The notes under the pieces were generated by a model. The model made no database searches, was not told the DNA's origin, and saw only the letters and a list, made by a program, of their open reading frames with translations. Positions 24,803 through 36,277 of a DNA stretch of 64,000 nucleotides are shown here, piece by piece (the stretch's first letter is position 1; each line of letters starts with the position of its first letter). The stretch covers positions 23,774,376 through 23,838,375 of the forward strand of contig NC_092567.1 in the NCBI RefSeq assembly GCF_037975245.1, in the 5' to 3' direction. The stretch comes from Apostichopus japonicus. Taxonomy: Eukaryota; Echinodermata; Holothuroidea; Aspidochirotida; Stichopodidae. The position numbers and the translations under genes were made by a program.

Positions 24803-25473
24803 GATCCTTACTATACCTAATAAAGTTACAGACGAGAAAAAGATGAAAAAATATCAAGGAACACTTGCAGCCTGCTTGGGTCATGATCTTCCCAGTATGG
24901 GAGATAAGGATTACTGGATCTGATCCTTAATCTGCTTTGCATAAATGACGAAACCAACTTAAGTAAGAAATTAAATCAAGTGTCCTCTGATCCAAAGTTT
25001 GGAAGACCATTTAGACCTTGGTGCTTGGTATGAGGCAGTAAAATACTGCCCAAATGCAATTTGTAACTTTGAACTTTGTTGCTAAGAGTGGTAGCACTGA
25101 CCTAGAATTATGAGCAATCTGCCCTTTGCTCAAAACTGTCCAAAGTCAAAAGACAATTTAGTATTTAATTAGTTTTATAACGAGAGTTTCACTTGTGTTT
25201 CCTTATTTGGGGAAATTCCTTCAACCTCAAATATTACTTATCAACCTGCATCACAACAGTTTATGCCAAACATAAATTTACAATGTGCCCACAGAATTAA
25301 GTGAAAGGTCAGCTGGTCATCAAGAATATACAACAATAATCAAAATACAAAGGCCACCCCTTTTCTCAAACATCAGCGAGAAGAACTTCTTACCCATTCA
25401 TAAAACATTTCTGTTGGGTAAGTTTACCTAAAACTAACCATTCTAAACATTTGGCAAAGTGGATACATGTGAT
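24803..25473. other. No feature recognised
   Basis: AT-rich non-coding spacer between the U2-headed element and a T1 MITE. Confidence 0.4.
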
Positions 25474-25477
25474 TTAA

Positions 25478-25836
25478 AGACATTGAAGACTCGCCCCAAA
25501 CCGTGTGCGGCCATCTGAAAAAGTTAACTTTCTGTTGCTTGCAAGTGTCATTTTGTTTGTGTCGCTACAAAATGCAGACAGTATAGTAATGAAACGTAAT
25601 ACATTGTTATCTTTAGCTAGACCTGAGATGTCCATCGCTGTATCATTTGTACAGTGTACTGTGGGTATTGACCGCAGCTGTATGTATTGACTGTATACTT
25701 GTGTCTAATTACCGACGGTAGCAAGTTGTGTGTGTATTTTCTGGGATCGATGGTGGTGACTAACACTAACACCTCATTCGAAACTAGGTCAGATTACCGG
25801 CATGAGACGTTTTCTTTTTGCGAGTCTTCACACCCT
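25478..25836 (+). mobile_element. TTAA-flanked MITE (family T1, copy 4)
   Basis: It is 359 bp with TTAA at 25474-25477 and 25837-25840. Ends are AGACATTGAAGACTCGCC and GCGAGTCTTCACACCCT. The body aligns with the other three copies, with a few more substitutions and short indels. Confidence 0.85.
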
Positions 25837-26039
25837 TTAAATAATTTGCAATATTTATTTATGCTTAACTTACACACTGGTAATCCAAACTAGTGGTATG
25901 AGTAAAACAGCATGAGACTTGAGTACAAAATCTGTTCTTCTTGGTAAGAGTACAAGTACGAGTAATAAGGATCTAGGCATGAGTACAAGCACTATAAAAT
26001 CATGCATTGTGGGTACTTTTAGATTTTCTAACATCCACC

Positions 26040-26436
26040 CCTGAAGAGTACTATTCCAATAGGGCCCTGAAGAGTACTATTCCAAATAGCGCCCTGAAGA
26101 GTACTATTCCAATAGGGCCCTAAAGAGTACTAATCCAATTGGGCCCTGAAGAGTACTATTCCAATAAGGCCCTGAAAAGGTCTATTCCAATAGGACCCTG
26201 AAGAGTACTAATCCAATAGGGCCCTGAAGAATACTATTCCAATAGGGTCCTGAAGAGTACTATTCCAATAGGGTCCTGAAGAGTACTACTGTATTCCAAT
26301 AGGGCCCTGGAAAGTACTATTCCAATAGGACCCTGAAGAGTACTATTCCAATAGGGCCCTGAAGAGTACTAATCCAATAGGGCCCTGAAGAGTACTATTC
26401 TAATAGGGCCCTGAAGAGTAATATTCCAATAGGGCA
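26040..26436. repeat. Minisatellite, about 26-bp unit, about 15 copies
   Basis: Unit AGTACTATTCCAATAGGGCC followed by CTGAAG, with scattered substitutions (AATCC for TATTCC, GGACC for GGGCC). One unit has an extra TACTG insertion near 26288. Confidence 0.95.
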
Positions 26437-26444
26437 AGAACACT

Positions 26445-29400
26445 AGGATACTAGTCAAGCCCTTAGCCAGAGTAACCGATTTGAGGGGGAAAACCAATGC
26501 AGGAGGCGCTGTCCTGGGAGAGGTCTAAGGGGAGGGGGTGTCACTCCCACCTTGGAGAAATTTTGCTTACCTCATAGGGCTTCGATGCCAAATAATGCAT
26601 AATTAGGCTATTGTAGGCCTAGGCCATAAAACTGATAAAAAAAACTGGGGTAGTTATGGTGGTTTATTGGTTTCATGGGATAGGAGTTTTATCTGTTCAA
26701 AACCTAACCTTTTTTTTGTGATAGAAATTTTGAAAAATAAAAAAAATTGGGAGGGAGGGGAAGGGGGGGTTGCCTGATACTAGAACATACAAAATATCTA
26801 CGAATCTACGGATGATCTTTATTGCATATCAACTTATCAAAGCTTATTAAAACCGATTCTGCTATGTACAATTATTTGTTACTGAACATGAAGACCTGGC
26901 CATGCTAGAAATCAAAAATTTAATAGTTTTGTGTATTATTTTAGTGATTGTTACAATACTATATCATTGTAATCTCTATAGGATTCATTCAAAGGTTATG
27001 GAGTTGCTTTTCTAGTTGCTTTTGAATATTGTAAAAAAAAATATTTATGTGATATTGGAATCCCACCACGATTTATTGAGTATACTGTAAGGTTATTAGT
27101 TTCGTAATTCTACTTTCATTTCAAATAATGAATGTCATATTTGTTTTCAAATTTTCCAATTTGCTCTTTACATGTTGACATAATTTTATCTAGTTTCCTG
27201 GGTATATCTTTTGGTGAACGAAAACAAACAAAAAGGAAAAGCAACCAAACTATGTTTATCACTCTTGAAATATAGATCGTTCCATTCCCTATTAAATGCT
27301 TGTACCATATGGTTGGTGGTGGGCGTACAGTAATTGCTTTTTGTTCTAAGCATCTTATTAGCATCCCACAGTTACTGCAGACAGTACCATGATACTATCA
27401 TGTGATATTATCATAATATTATCATTTATTATGTAGGCTCTCTTTGATGTCCCTTGTAGAAACTCTAAAGGTAGTCCCCAGATTTTGAATGCATCCCTGG
27501 AAGATGTTTCAACTTATCTAATCTCACGATCAAAATATTAAGAGAATGCAAACGACCTGTTATTTACTGACCTTCATTCAATCCTTTTAGAACAATGGGG
27601 TTTTAGCCACAGGTGTTGTTGGGCACTCATCGAGGCGGGTGATTACTCGGAAATTTCCTGGCCTGACATTTAATTAGCTCTTTGGAGCAAGAACAGATTA
27701 AATTAACTGGAATGTTTATGGAGTTGCGTTGTAATTTGACCAATCAACACGTTGAATATTTAAACATCCCATTATAGTCAACTCTGTGCAACTTCTAGGG
27801 CAATTTTCTATAACGACACAGAGACTTTATCCCGATCCCGATCCCGATAATCATTCAAATCAGACGGATCTGCTACTAGTCATTTTGATTGCCAGCTTTT
27901 GTTATCTCTATCTGTGATTCAACTTATTCTGCAATTGAACGTTATCATTTTTTTCACATCATGATTCAACATTTGAGAAAAGAAGAGGAAAAGGATAAAT
28001 CAGCAGATTATCAAATGGAATGTGTTATCGTTGATTTGGATTGATGGAATCTGTTTGATATCAAGGCTTTATAACACTTAATCAACTCCCGTGTGCAAGA
28101 TCCGATACACGAAGATACCCTTAGTCCAATCCTGTATCATGGCACTTACTACAGACTGTAGTGGTATATGCAAAACTGGAAAGTACAGTAGAAAAGACTT
28201 AATGTAGAGAATGTTCATCTTGCACAGACAAAAATGATTATTTTGTCCATTATGTCATATTTCATATTACTTCATATTTGCAGCAAATATTGTGTAATTA
28301 TATATACTAGACTATATGGAATGAAATGATCTGATTCAACTTGAGAAAATATAAATTATGTCACAAATATGTACGATACCATTTTAGTTGATAAAAACTT
28401 TTATCTACATCGAACAGTTTTGAAATGTTGCCAAGTTTTTACTTTGAAACGATAAAAACTTATAATACAAGTTCATGCACTGTTTGTGAAGGATAAAAAG
28501 AATAGTTTGAGCAATAAAAAGACTGAAAGCTAGTTTAAGTTAAAGTTTTGTATATTTGTCTTCCTTTTAAAAGATTCAAATGTTGCATATTCCATTTGAA
28601 AGTAAAAATGAGTACAAATAAAGTAAGTTTTGTACAGCTTTGTGTAATAGGAAGTTTTATTTAAAATATAGTAAAACACTGACTATATGTGGAAGTATAA
28701 GTATTGTGTTAAGTGCCTTCGTACACACACTATGTTGGTAGTAGGGTACCAAGTATGCTGTACACAAGCACTATACACACCACTAGTAGACTAGTAGTGC
28801 ACACTTTACTCTGTACACATGGCAGTCGAGAAGAAGTTCCTGGTACGGTAAAACTCAACCTGTAGGACAATGTAAAACTGAGGAACAGCTGAGTACCTCA
28901 ATCTGTCCTGACCTTTTCCCATGAAGTAAGGGTGTTAAGCAGGAAATAAATTGCATATATTCCTGTTGCAAATGAAGACAACACATTTTATTTACTCTAA
29001 GGTAGCACTTGAAATTCCTATTACTGCTTTAATTTATATGAAGGGTAACCTCTCTACTGTATTTGTTTTAAGTACTTCCTTAAAGCTGCAAGGTTTGCAC
29101 TCAGATTCATCAAGTGCTACCTTGATATTTAGCTTATAAGGAGCTCTGTTGGTATTTGAGAACACAAGGTGGATCAGGGTGTTGCTTTACCTCAGGGAGG
29201 TAATCAAGCCGACCCCTGATTCATACACTTTTGAGAATGGGTGGTGAATCAACATTTTAAACCAACATCTTGAGCATTTACACAAGCACAAAAGGGGTCT
29301 GTGTTTATCAGGAACTGTTTAACGAGGAAGTGACTACTAGGGCAAGAAACCAGAGATCTTGGGTTAGGTGATGCCCTGAGCAATCTTGATTAACCCTTGC

Positions 29401-31830
29401 ATGGGTTAGGATCCTCCATGAATGAGAGATCAGGTGTGTTGGGTCTGATCCTGATCAATGGCCCATACAGTATCAGATCCCTCTTGCATTCTCAGATGTG
29501 AATTAGGATATTGCTACCATATGAAACAAAACGCTCGCACATGTATATAACTGGATACACGGGTCTCTTATTGAACTCTGTGTGGGGTACAACGACTTTG
29601 CTGCACAAACTGCTACATGTATACTACAGAGTTATACGTCATCAAATCTTCAAAGTACAGGAAGAGATATGTTCCAGAAAATGTAACAATACCTTCTTGA
29701 GTTGTTCCCAATTTTTTTCATCATTCTGGTTGTGGTCTTGGTTGACAAATATCTATTAGGGATTTCTGTACAGTACAACAACTAAGCATCCCTTCAATGG
29801 CTGAGTATGACACAAACAGATTGCAGCAAATATAATAGTACCATTTTAAAGTAAAAAATAGCAAATGTCAGGCAAAAACTTTTCCAAGTTGCCACATGGC
29901 CCCTGGTTACAGTCAAGTGACCCCTGATTCCATTGAAAAGCTGATGAACAATGAGCCTCTTTTGACAGCAAGAGGAACTAGTCCTGAAACCTAAACTTCA
30001 TCCCTGCGTGTAAGGCATTTAGAAAACGTTCAAAATTTGGGATTAGACTTGAGTCTAAGCCATAAAGAGGAGCTATCAATTCGTAATATGGTTTAAAAGT
30101 ACATTTCGCCTTAAAATATTCTATTCTCTTCAATGGAATGATGAGGAAGGATGATGCAAGGAAGGTCAGGTTAAGAAATCAATTGTCTGTTTATCAATCG
30201 CCATTGACCTTGCACCAAATTTTGAATTTTTAAACTCTTTCTACATTCTTTGGATTGAAACTTGCATAGCATAGCCAAATACTGAGTATGACTAGTGTAA
30301 ATTATCTAACTCATAACTAATTTAGTGTAGACATTTGTACAGTAAGCTGTTCACTACAGTACATGCTTAGCCTAGGCTAATTTGGTCATGGTTAGCTCTA
30401 CATAATGAAGGTATTACTGTGTGCAGGTGAATACACTTACTCATCATTTATAATGTTCCTAATTTGCAACTGTACATATCCAACATCAGGAACTAAAGTT
30501 GGCTAACGTTAGGCCTACGCCTATGTTTGCACAGTTTGTATTATTGCTATGACTTAGCGTAGGCGTACGAAGTTGACAGTTTGAAGTCAAATATATTATA
30601 CTAGTACAAATATACTCTTATGTATTGTATTACCACGTCCTCCAGTTGGATATTGTACGATAGGGTAAATGAACTGCAAGTGCGTGGTACGCCACATAGA
30701 TAACAACTAGTACTAGCTTAGCACTATATAATACCAATTACAATGTGGTACGAGAGCTTAGTTTTGACACAAATTCTGACAGAATGCTTTTCACTTGTAG
30801 CAGTAACTACAAAAGAACTTACCTGCCTTAAACATAAATGAAGTTATAATATCTTTCATTGGTTCTCACTTCATCTACGCTGGAAAGCGAGGGAAATGTT
30901 GTTCCTATATGCGGACATTGTGGACCATTCCACACTCAATAACGTTACTTAGCAAACGCATCTATTTTAAGCTTCGATTCGACGAAAATTATTTATAGGT
31001 TCTTTTTTATCAAATTGTAAAATTTTGTCTATTCATAGCCATTACTTGCACAACTAAAGTATAAAAAGAATATAACATGTATTAAAAATTTATCAAAACT
31101 CATATAAGTGATCTAAACTCATTATTGAAGTGATTAAAGGTCATATTTTGGTGCAATCTGAAAAAGAAACCCTCTTTTATAAATGGAGAGGCTGCAGGGG
31201 AAATACCTTCTGTTAATACCAACGTGATGAAAACCGCATGAGTCAAGGTTAGGAAAAACTCATCAGGAATGACGGTGGCGCTACGTAGCTAAAGGAAACG
31301 CATTCTGTACGGGTGGACGAAATGTAAAGTAGCATTTGACCATGTTTGTAATGAAAAGCTAGGTACCCTATAATCATAAAAATGTCCTCGTCTTGAAAAT
31401 ATAAAATGAAATAATAAAGTGCCGTTTCGTTGAAGAAAAAGAAAACTCAACTACAAATAAAAATAGCATTCAAATTCCGTGGAACAAATGGCGCAGAACG
31501 TACAGTTTGTCCGGGCGTGCACGATTCGGTGGTTTGGCCGCTAAAATCAAAGCCATACGATATACCACTGCCCTCGAACTTTGCACCTATAATATTTTTA
31601 TTTTAATATGATGGCATTAATTGTCAAAACTGTTTTGTGATCGAACCGTTGATATGTTTTCAATAAGTTACCCGATCACATTTGCACATGCTCTAGACTT
31701 TCTACATTCAAAAGTCTACTTCAGACCCATAAATTTTCACTTGTTCTTTTGTAAAGGAATCTTCTTTTTTTTGTAAATTGCCTTGAGCAGTGACTTTTGT
31801 CTACTGATTTGGCGTTATATAAGTCTCATT
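26445..31830. other. No gene recognised
   Basis: 5.4 kb of mostly AT-rich sequence. The only structure I see is a short GATCCC triplet repeat at 27832-27848. No splice-bounded frame, tRNA or window-level repeat was recognised on either strand. It could be intergenic or a long intron of a gene whose exons lie outside. Confidence 0.45.
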
Positions 31831-31855
31831 TATTATTATTATAATTATTATTATA

Positions 31856-31932
<77 letters not shown>
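31831..31932. repeat. (TTA)n microsatellite
   Basis: About 100 bp of TTA/TAT trinucleotides with three ATAATT interruptions. Poly-Tyr and poly-Ile frames on the two strands are artefacts of this repeat. Confidence 0.95.
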
Positions 31933-31933
<1 letters not shown>

Positions 31934-32185
31934 CTGATAGAAACTATTGTAGATTTGTTATAGGTATGAACTTGAATTATTAACATTTAGCAAATTAAAT
32001 GACGAATTACTCTCGTCTCCTCTATGCTCCATTTACAAGTTCTGCAAGATGGTCATTTATTCTTTTTACCAGTTGAAATAGAAATGTATTTATCGCAAAA
32101 TTATTTTATCGGAGTGATTTCAACATTTTTCATTGTAGGCTTTTCTAACACCTTTGCTTTGATATTAGAAAACAAGCGTTATAAT

Positions 32186-32640
32186 CAGGGGCGTATCCAG
32201 GATTTTCTAACCCGGGGACGAGAATTACTATCTAAGCGGAGCGCCACCATCGGTTGGCGCGCAGCGTACAAGAAAATTTCTGGTTTTGATACCCCCAGAT
32301 CACCAGAAATGGCACTTTTCGGGCTTGAAAATGACCAACCAGATGTACACTTTTTGCCTGAGAACCAAGTATTTCCCAATAGTTTTTTTTATTCCATCCA
32401 TAACCTTTTTGAAGATTGTCACCAGTCACACATCATGTTCGACCTCATCGCATGTCCCGTGGATCATTGCTTTTGTAGGTGATTCTACGTCGCGGCCCAC
32501 AATACCCGACAGCCCCACTTTTGAACGTTTTAAGCCCATTATTTGTTCAGAATTCACATTTTTCGTAAATAAACTCACTTCAAAACATACCCATAATGTT
32601 GCAAAACAATTCATCTATGGACAACCAATATAGAAAAACC
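32186..32640 (+). mobile_element. hAT-type MITE (family H3), left end plus core
   Basis: The left end is CAGGGGCGTATCCAGGATTT at 32186. The shared core follows in plus orientation: TATCTAAGCGGAGCGCCACC, then TTGGCGCGCAGCGTACAAG, then a CCAGATCACCAGAAATGGCA block (about 32227-32335). Sequence through about 32525 closely matches 63655-64000. No matching right end or 8-bp duplication was found, so the right boundary is approximate and this copy may be truncated or disrupted by the element at 32843. Confidence 0.75.
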
Positions 32641-32842
32641 TCCTTGAACCCCTAACAGACCGGCCAAAATTGCTCGAGTAGAGGGAAGTATGATGAAGAA
32701 TGTTGGTCAGGAAATTTTCGAAAATTCAGACACAGTTAATTTATTGGTGTACAAATATTAAAACCTCTATAACGGCTATTATAAAACTTCGTTGAAGGAA
32801 ATGAAACAAATGCCAGATATTTTCGAAACCGAACACTACACA

Positions 32843-33313
32843 TATAGGCGTAGGAGGCGGGGCTGCAACCCCCCCCCCCCCATTATTTTTTTTCTGAAAA
32901 TTCGGGCAATATGCTGAGAATTTTTCGGGCACCTACTGAAAGAAAAATAAATTGCAATACATAGCTACATCTAAAGGAAATTAATGAAAAATCATCTCCT
33001 TGGTAATTAAAATAAAGTTCTAAGCTTGGCCGACTAATTAGCCATAACTAATGTAAAAGAGAGTTTTTACATAATTGGACCTCCATGCTTTTTCTCCATC
33101 TACATAAGACATTTCGTTGTTTACATTAGCATCCCGCGGTGTACTGCGCAACTTTCACGGACCGTACGGTACACGATGGCATGCGATGTAATAACCGATG
33201 CTTGCTTATATGATATTGACATTAACATGTTGAACGCGCGCTGAGCGCGCGAAAAATGTTGGTTATATTTTTCGGGCAAGCTCCCCAAATCAAATTGGGC
33301 TGCTTCGCCTTTG
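32843..33313. mobile_element. hAT-type MITE (family H4)
   Basis: It is flanked by a perfect 8-bp duplication ACTACACA (32835-32842 and 33314-33321). Ends are TATAGGCGTAGGAGGC and GGCTGCTTCGCCTTTG, an imperfect inverted repeat. A run of 14 C lies just inside the left end. It contains GCGCGCTGAGCGCGCGAAAA near 33234-33255. No transposase. Confidence 0.8.
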
Positions 33314-33413
33314 ACTACACACACAGACAGTTTTGAAGCTGTTCATCCTGGAACGCCATTTTCATGCTCACTGATATGATTTGATATCTGCTGTTTGCTT
33401 GAAAAATTCGAAC

Positions 33414-33665
33414 AAGCGCGTAGCGAGGAATTTGCCAAGGGAGGGGTGAAGTCTGTAGGCAAACTATCTAAGCGTAGCGCCACCATGAGTTGGCGCGAAG
33501 CGTACAAGAAAATTTTGGCCGAAAAAGGCCGCCCAGATCGCTGAAAATGACACTTCCCAGGCCTTGTTAGTTGTATCTAAGCATTTTCTATTTTGAAATT
33601 ACTAGCGATATCATAATAAAAATATGCTCATGGAGGGGGGGGGGGTGGTCGCCCCCTTCCCGAAA
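33414..33665 (+). mobile_element. hAT-type MITE (family H2), decayed copy
   Basis: The sequence aligns almost end to end with the reverse complement of 61761-62049. Shared text includes GAGGAATTTGCCAAGGGAGG (here) and TACTAGCGATATCAT. The left end CAAGCGCGTAGCGAGG is a mutated form of CAGGCGCGTAGCCAGG. It contains the shared core in plus orientation (about 33464-33567). The right end has decayed and no target duplication is visible. Confidence 0.75.
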
Positions 33666-33991
33666 TGCGTCATGTTCCCCGACGACTCGGTCGAGTTCCA
33701 GACCAGCCACAGTTGGTTTCATAGCACAATTGTACAATTGTTTAAGGCGTCCATACACACACACGCGTTATGATAGACCATATATAATATATATATAGAT
33801 ACATTAGTGAGAGAGAAAATATGGAAACGTCAAAAATAGAGTTGTCGGTGTAAGGGGTAGGGTGAGGCGCACGCCCCGTCCGAAATCCTCGATCCGCTTC
33901 ACTGGCTACCCTGTGTATATACTAGGGATCAGCGCTATAATGATGTCACTGTTCCTCGTTCTCTTCCCGGTGTCTTGGCGTTTTTCTTTTA

Positions 33992-34116
33992 CTCCCTCCT
34001 TTTCTCCTTTTTCTCTCTTTCTTCTTTTTCTTTTCCCTTTCTTCCTCTCCTCCTCCTCTTTTTTTCCCCTCTTTTTTCCCTCTTTTCTTCTCTTTTTTTT
34101 CTCTCCTCTTTTTCTT
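33992..34116 (+). repeat. 125-bp uninterrupted homopyrimidine tract
   Basis: Every base from 33992 to 34116 is C or T on the plus strand, with irregular CT, CCT and T blocks. Such a tract can form triplex (H-) DNA. The frames reading poly-Phe/Ser/Leu or Lys/Arg/Glu across it are artefacts. Confidence 0.9.
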
Positions 34117-34117
34117 A

Positions 34118-34163
34118 CCCGGGGGGCGCGTGCCCCCAACGCCCCCCCCTGGATACGCGCCTG
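34118..34163. mobile_element. Right end of a hAT-type MITE (H3-like)
   Basis: The sequence ends in CCCTGGATACGCGCCTG, the reverse complement of the CAGGCGCGTATCCAGG terminus seen at 63655. It follows the homopyrimidine tract. Its left partner and target duplication were not identified; it could be the far end of the 32186 element after nested insertions. Confidence 0.55.
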
Positions 34164-34237
34164 ATAATAAGTGACCCTTTGGGGCTTTATGTACAAAACA
34201 TGCGATGGACTCTTGTAATGTACCGGTAATGGTTTAA

Positions 34238-34616
34238 GTTATGGTTTCGACAGATTTTAGTCTCATGTCATAGGCCTCATTGGGCTCCTTCTAAGCGAAA
34301 TATTTATGCGAGACTGTACTATAGGGTTTCAAATCAGGGAGTTGTTCCATAACATAGTAGGATTAATATTCGGCATAACTTTTTTTCTAATAGGGTTGTG
34401 AATGAGTGGAATGGTTTGCCTGAGAAAGTTGTACTTGCAAGTAGTGTCAATGGGTTTAAGAATGCTTTGGACAAGCACTTTAAGCATTGTAATCGGGTCT
34501 GAGTGTTTGTGTCTTCAGTTTTTTTTTCCCTCTCTTTATAGGATCCTTGATGGGGACTTAAGTGTCCCTCCTGATCCTTTTTTTCTACTAAACTAAACTA
34601 AACTAAACTAAACTTA
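34238..34616 (+). mobile_element. 3' end of a non-LTR retrotransposon (LINE)
   Basis: A frame from 34380 to a TGA at 34500-34502 encodes SNRVVNEWNGLPEKVV, then SVNGFKNALDKHFKH. The pattern RVVNEWN-LP---V--S-N-FKN-LDK is the typical extreme C-terminus of the ORF2 reverse transcriptase in CR1/L2/Jockey-like LINEs. A short 3' UTR follows, ending in tandem CTAAA repeats (34588-34612). Everything 5' of about 34238 is missing, as expected for a 5'-truncated insertion. The exact clade is uncertain. Confidence 0.8.
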
Positions 34617-35230
34617 ACTCAACTAACTCCCTGTTCAAATACATGCTTGATGCATGCATGTATGAACAGGACGTCGTGATTCTACCACCTCATCCCACAC
34701 AAATCGGCATCCCATGAGATTGTCTGAAAGGCCAACCAACATCAGTGGTTTGAGCAGACCACACAATTAATACAGACAGCAGACAGACTAGACTCTCTGA
34801 CAGTCTCTGTATAGCTTAATACAAAACTACTATCAGCAACATATGAGTGGTTCGTTGCATACCTAGCGAAAGGCTTTGTGATCAAGACTGCATGTAAGTA
34901 TTTGCGCATGCTAAGGGCGTTGTAATCAATGTTTTATGCGAATACCGTTGGATATTTCACACTGTACGACATACTTTTAGCTTTGAATGCTGGCACCGAC
35001 CTACACGTGCGCCTCGTATACTGTGGTAATGTACTAAATCAATGTATAGGCCTAAGCTAAAGTGATTGTTTACGTTTTGGTATTGGTGTAAACGTAATAC
35101 CTGCACCTCAAATTCAGTGCAGACCAAACAGTGGGCGTAGTTTAGAGTGCCAACCCAACAGTCTGCGTAGATGGGAGTGTACAGTGTGGCGCAATGGGTT
35201 GCTGCCATTTTGTTGAACATTGGTGTTGAC
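34617..35230. other. No gene recognised
   Basis: Non-coding spacer between the LINE end and the foldback element. GGTGTTGAC at 35222-35230 is the left target duplication of that element. Confidence 0.5.
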
Positions 35231-36268
35231 GGGTCACACTAATTAGCGTCAACTCACGACAACTCACGACAACTCACGACAACTCACGACAACTCAAGAC
35301 AACTCAAGACAACTCAAGACAACTCAAGACAACTCAAGACAACTCAAGACAACTCAAGACAACAGGTTTAAAATAACATCAAATACAATTGATGTTATCA
35401 GAGTATATCCGGAGACACGTTTAAAACTGACTGGAACCAGCGTGCATACAGATCTTTCACGGGAAAAAATGTTTTTGTCGTAAAAATCGCCAACTTTTTT
35501 CTAACGTTGAATTGGACGACGTGATGCCATTGCGCTTGCGCAATGACATCGGACCGAACCATTACACTACAGGTAAGTGTAATTTTTCAATCGAGAATGG
35601 TGCCCACACGTCACTGGTAACTTGGCAAAAGGCGACGAGCGCCATCTAATTTTACTTAACTACTTTTTATGAGAATCATTCGTTACTATACTATACTACT
35701 ACTACTACTAGTGTCAGTGAGTACTACTACTTTTTGTGAATGGTCTTTTATTCATTTTTACAGAGCCATTCCTATGTTTAACCAGATCGTGTTATATTCA
35801 GGGTAAGCTTTAATTCATGATTGTGTGATAGGATTTAATTGCAGAGTGATGAAGAGTGTTTGAAAAAAGCACTTTTGAAACATTGGCACTTAATTTCGCA
35901 ACACGCGGAATTATCCAAACTTTGGTGCTTTATTACTACGACAACCCACCTTACCGACACTGTACACAAGGTACTTTCCAAACCTAGCACAAACCCACCC
36001 ATATTATAAAGGTTCGGTCCGATGGCATTGCGCAAGCGCAATAGCATCACGTCGTCTAATTCAACGTTAGGAAAAAGTTGGCGATTTTTACGACAAAAAC
36101 ATTTTTCCCGTGAAAGATCTGTATGCACGCTGGTTCCAGTCACTTTTAAACGTGTTTCCAGATATACTCTGATAACATCAATTGTATTTGATGCTATTTG
36201 ATGTTATTTTAAACCTGTTGTCTTGAGTTGTCGTGAGTTGTCGTGAGTTGACGCTACTTAGTGTGACC
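35231..36268. mobile_element. Foldback transposon, 1.04 kb, long inverted repeats
   Basis: Arms 35231-35560 and 36011-36268 are inverted copies. They share GGTCACACTA ends, AGCGTCAACTC, a block with CCAGCGTGCATACAGATC, GTTTTTGTCGTAAAAATCGC and CGGACCGAACC. A 9-bp direct repeat GGTGTTGAC flanks it (35222-35230 and 36269-36277). A 450-bp centre (35561-36010) shows no recognisable protein. Next to each end are tandem AACTCACGAC/AACTCAAGAC units, 10 in the left arm and about 3 in the right. Long arms with subterminal repeats fit foldback elements, and a 9-bp duplication fits Mutator-like transposases. No transposase is present. Confidence 0.85.
35251..35350. repeat. 10-bp tandem repeat in foldback left arm
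   Basis: Ten perfect decamers: four AACTCACGAC, then six AACTCAAGAC. The right arm carries only about three reverse-complement units (36218-36249) of the same two types, so the array has expanded or contracted independently in one arm. Confidence 0.95.
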
Positions 36269-36277
36269 GGTGTTGAC

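Noticed and set aside
26040-26436. CRISPR-like array
   Set aside because: Units of 26 bp are contiguous with no unique spacers, and the genome is animal; it is a minisatellite.
31783-31986. Poly-Tyr and poly-Ile frames
   Set aside because: Both are translations of the TTA trinucleotide repeat.
32024-32482. 152-codon frame on the plus strand
   Set aside because: Most of it is translation of a hAT MITE, and the same core is read in several frames and on both strands elsewhere. The repeated KRSATIGW peptide reflects DNA conservation, not protein.
33862-34229. Frames rich in Phe/Ser/Leu or Lys/Arg/Glu
   Set aside because: They read through the homopyrimidine tract and hAT end.
35835-36143. 102-codon minus frame in the foldback element
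   Set aside because: It overlaps the right arm and shows no transposase motif or known domain.
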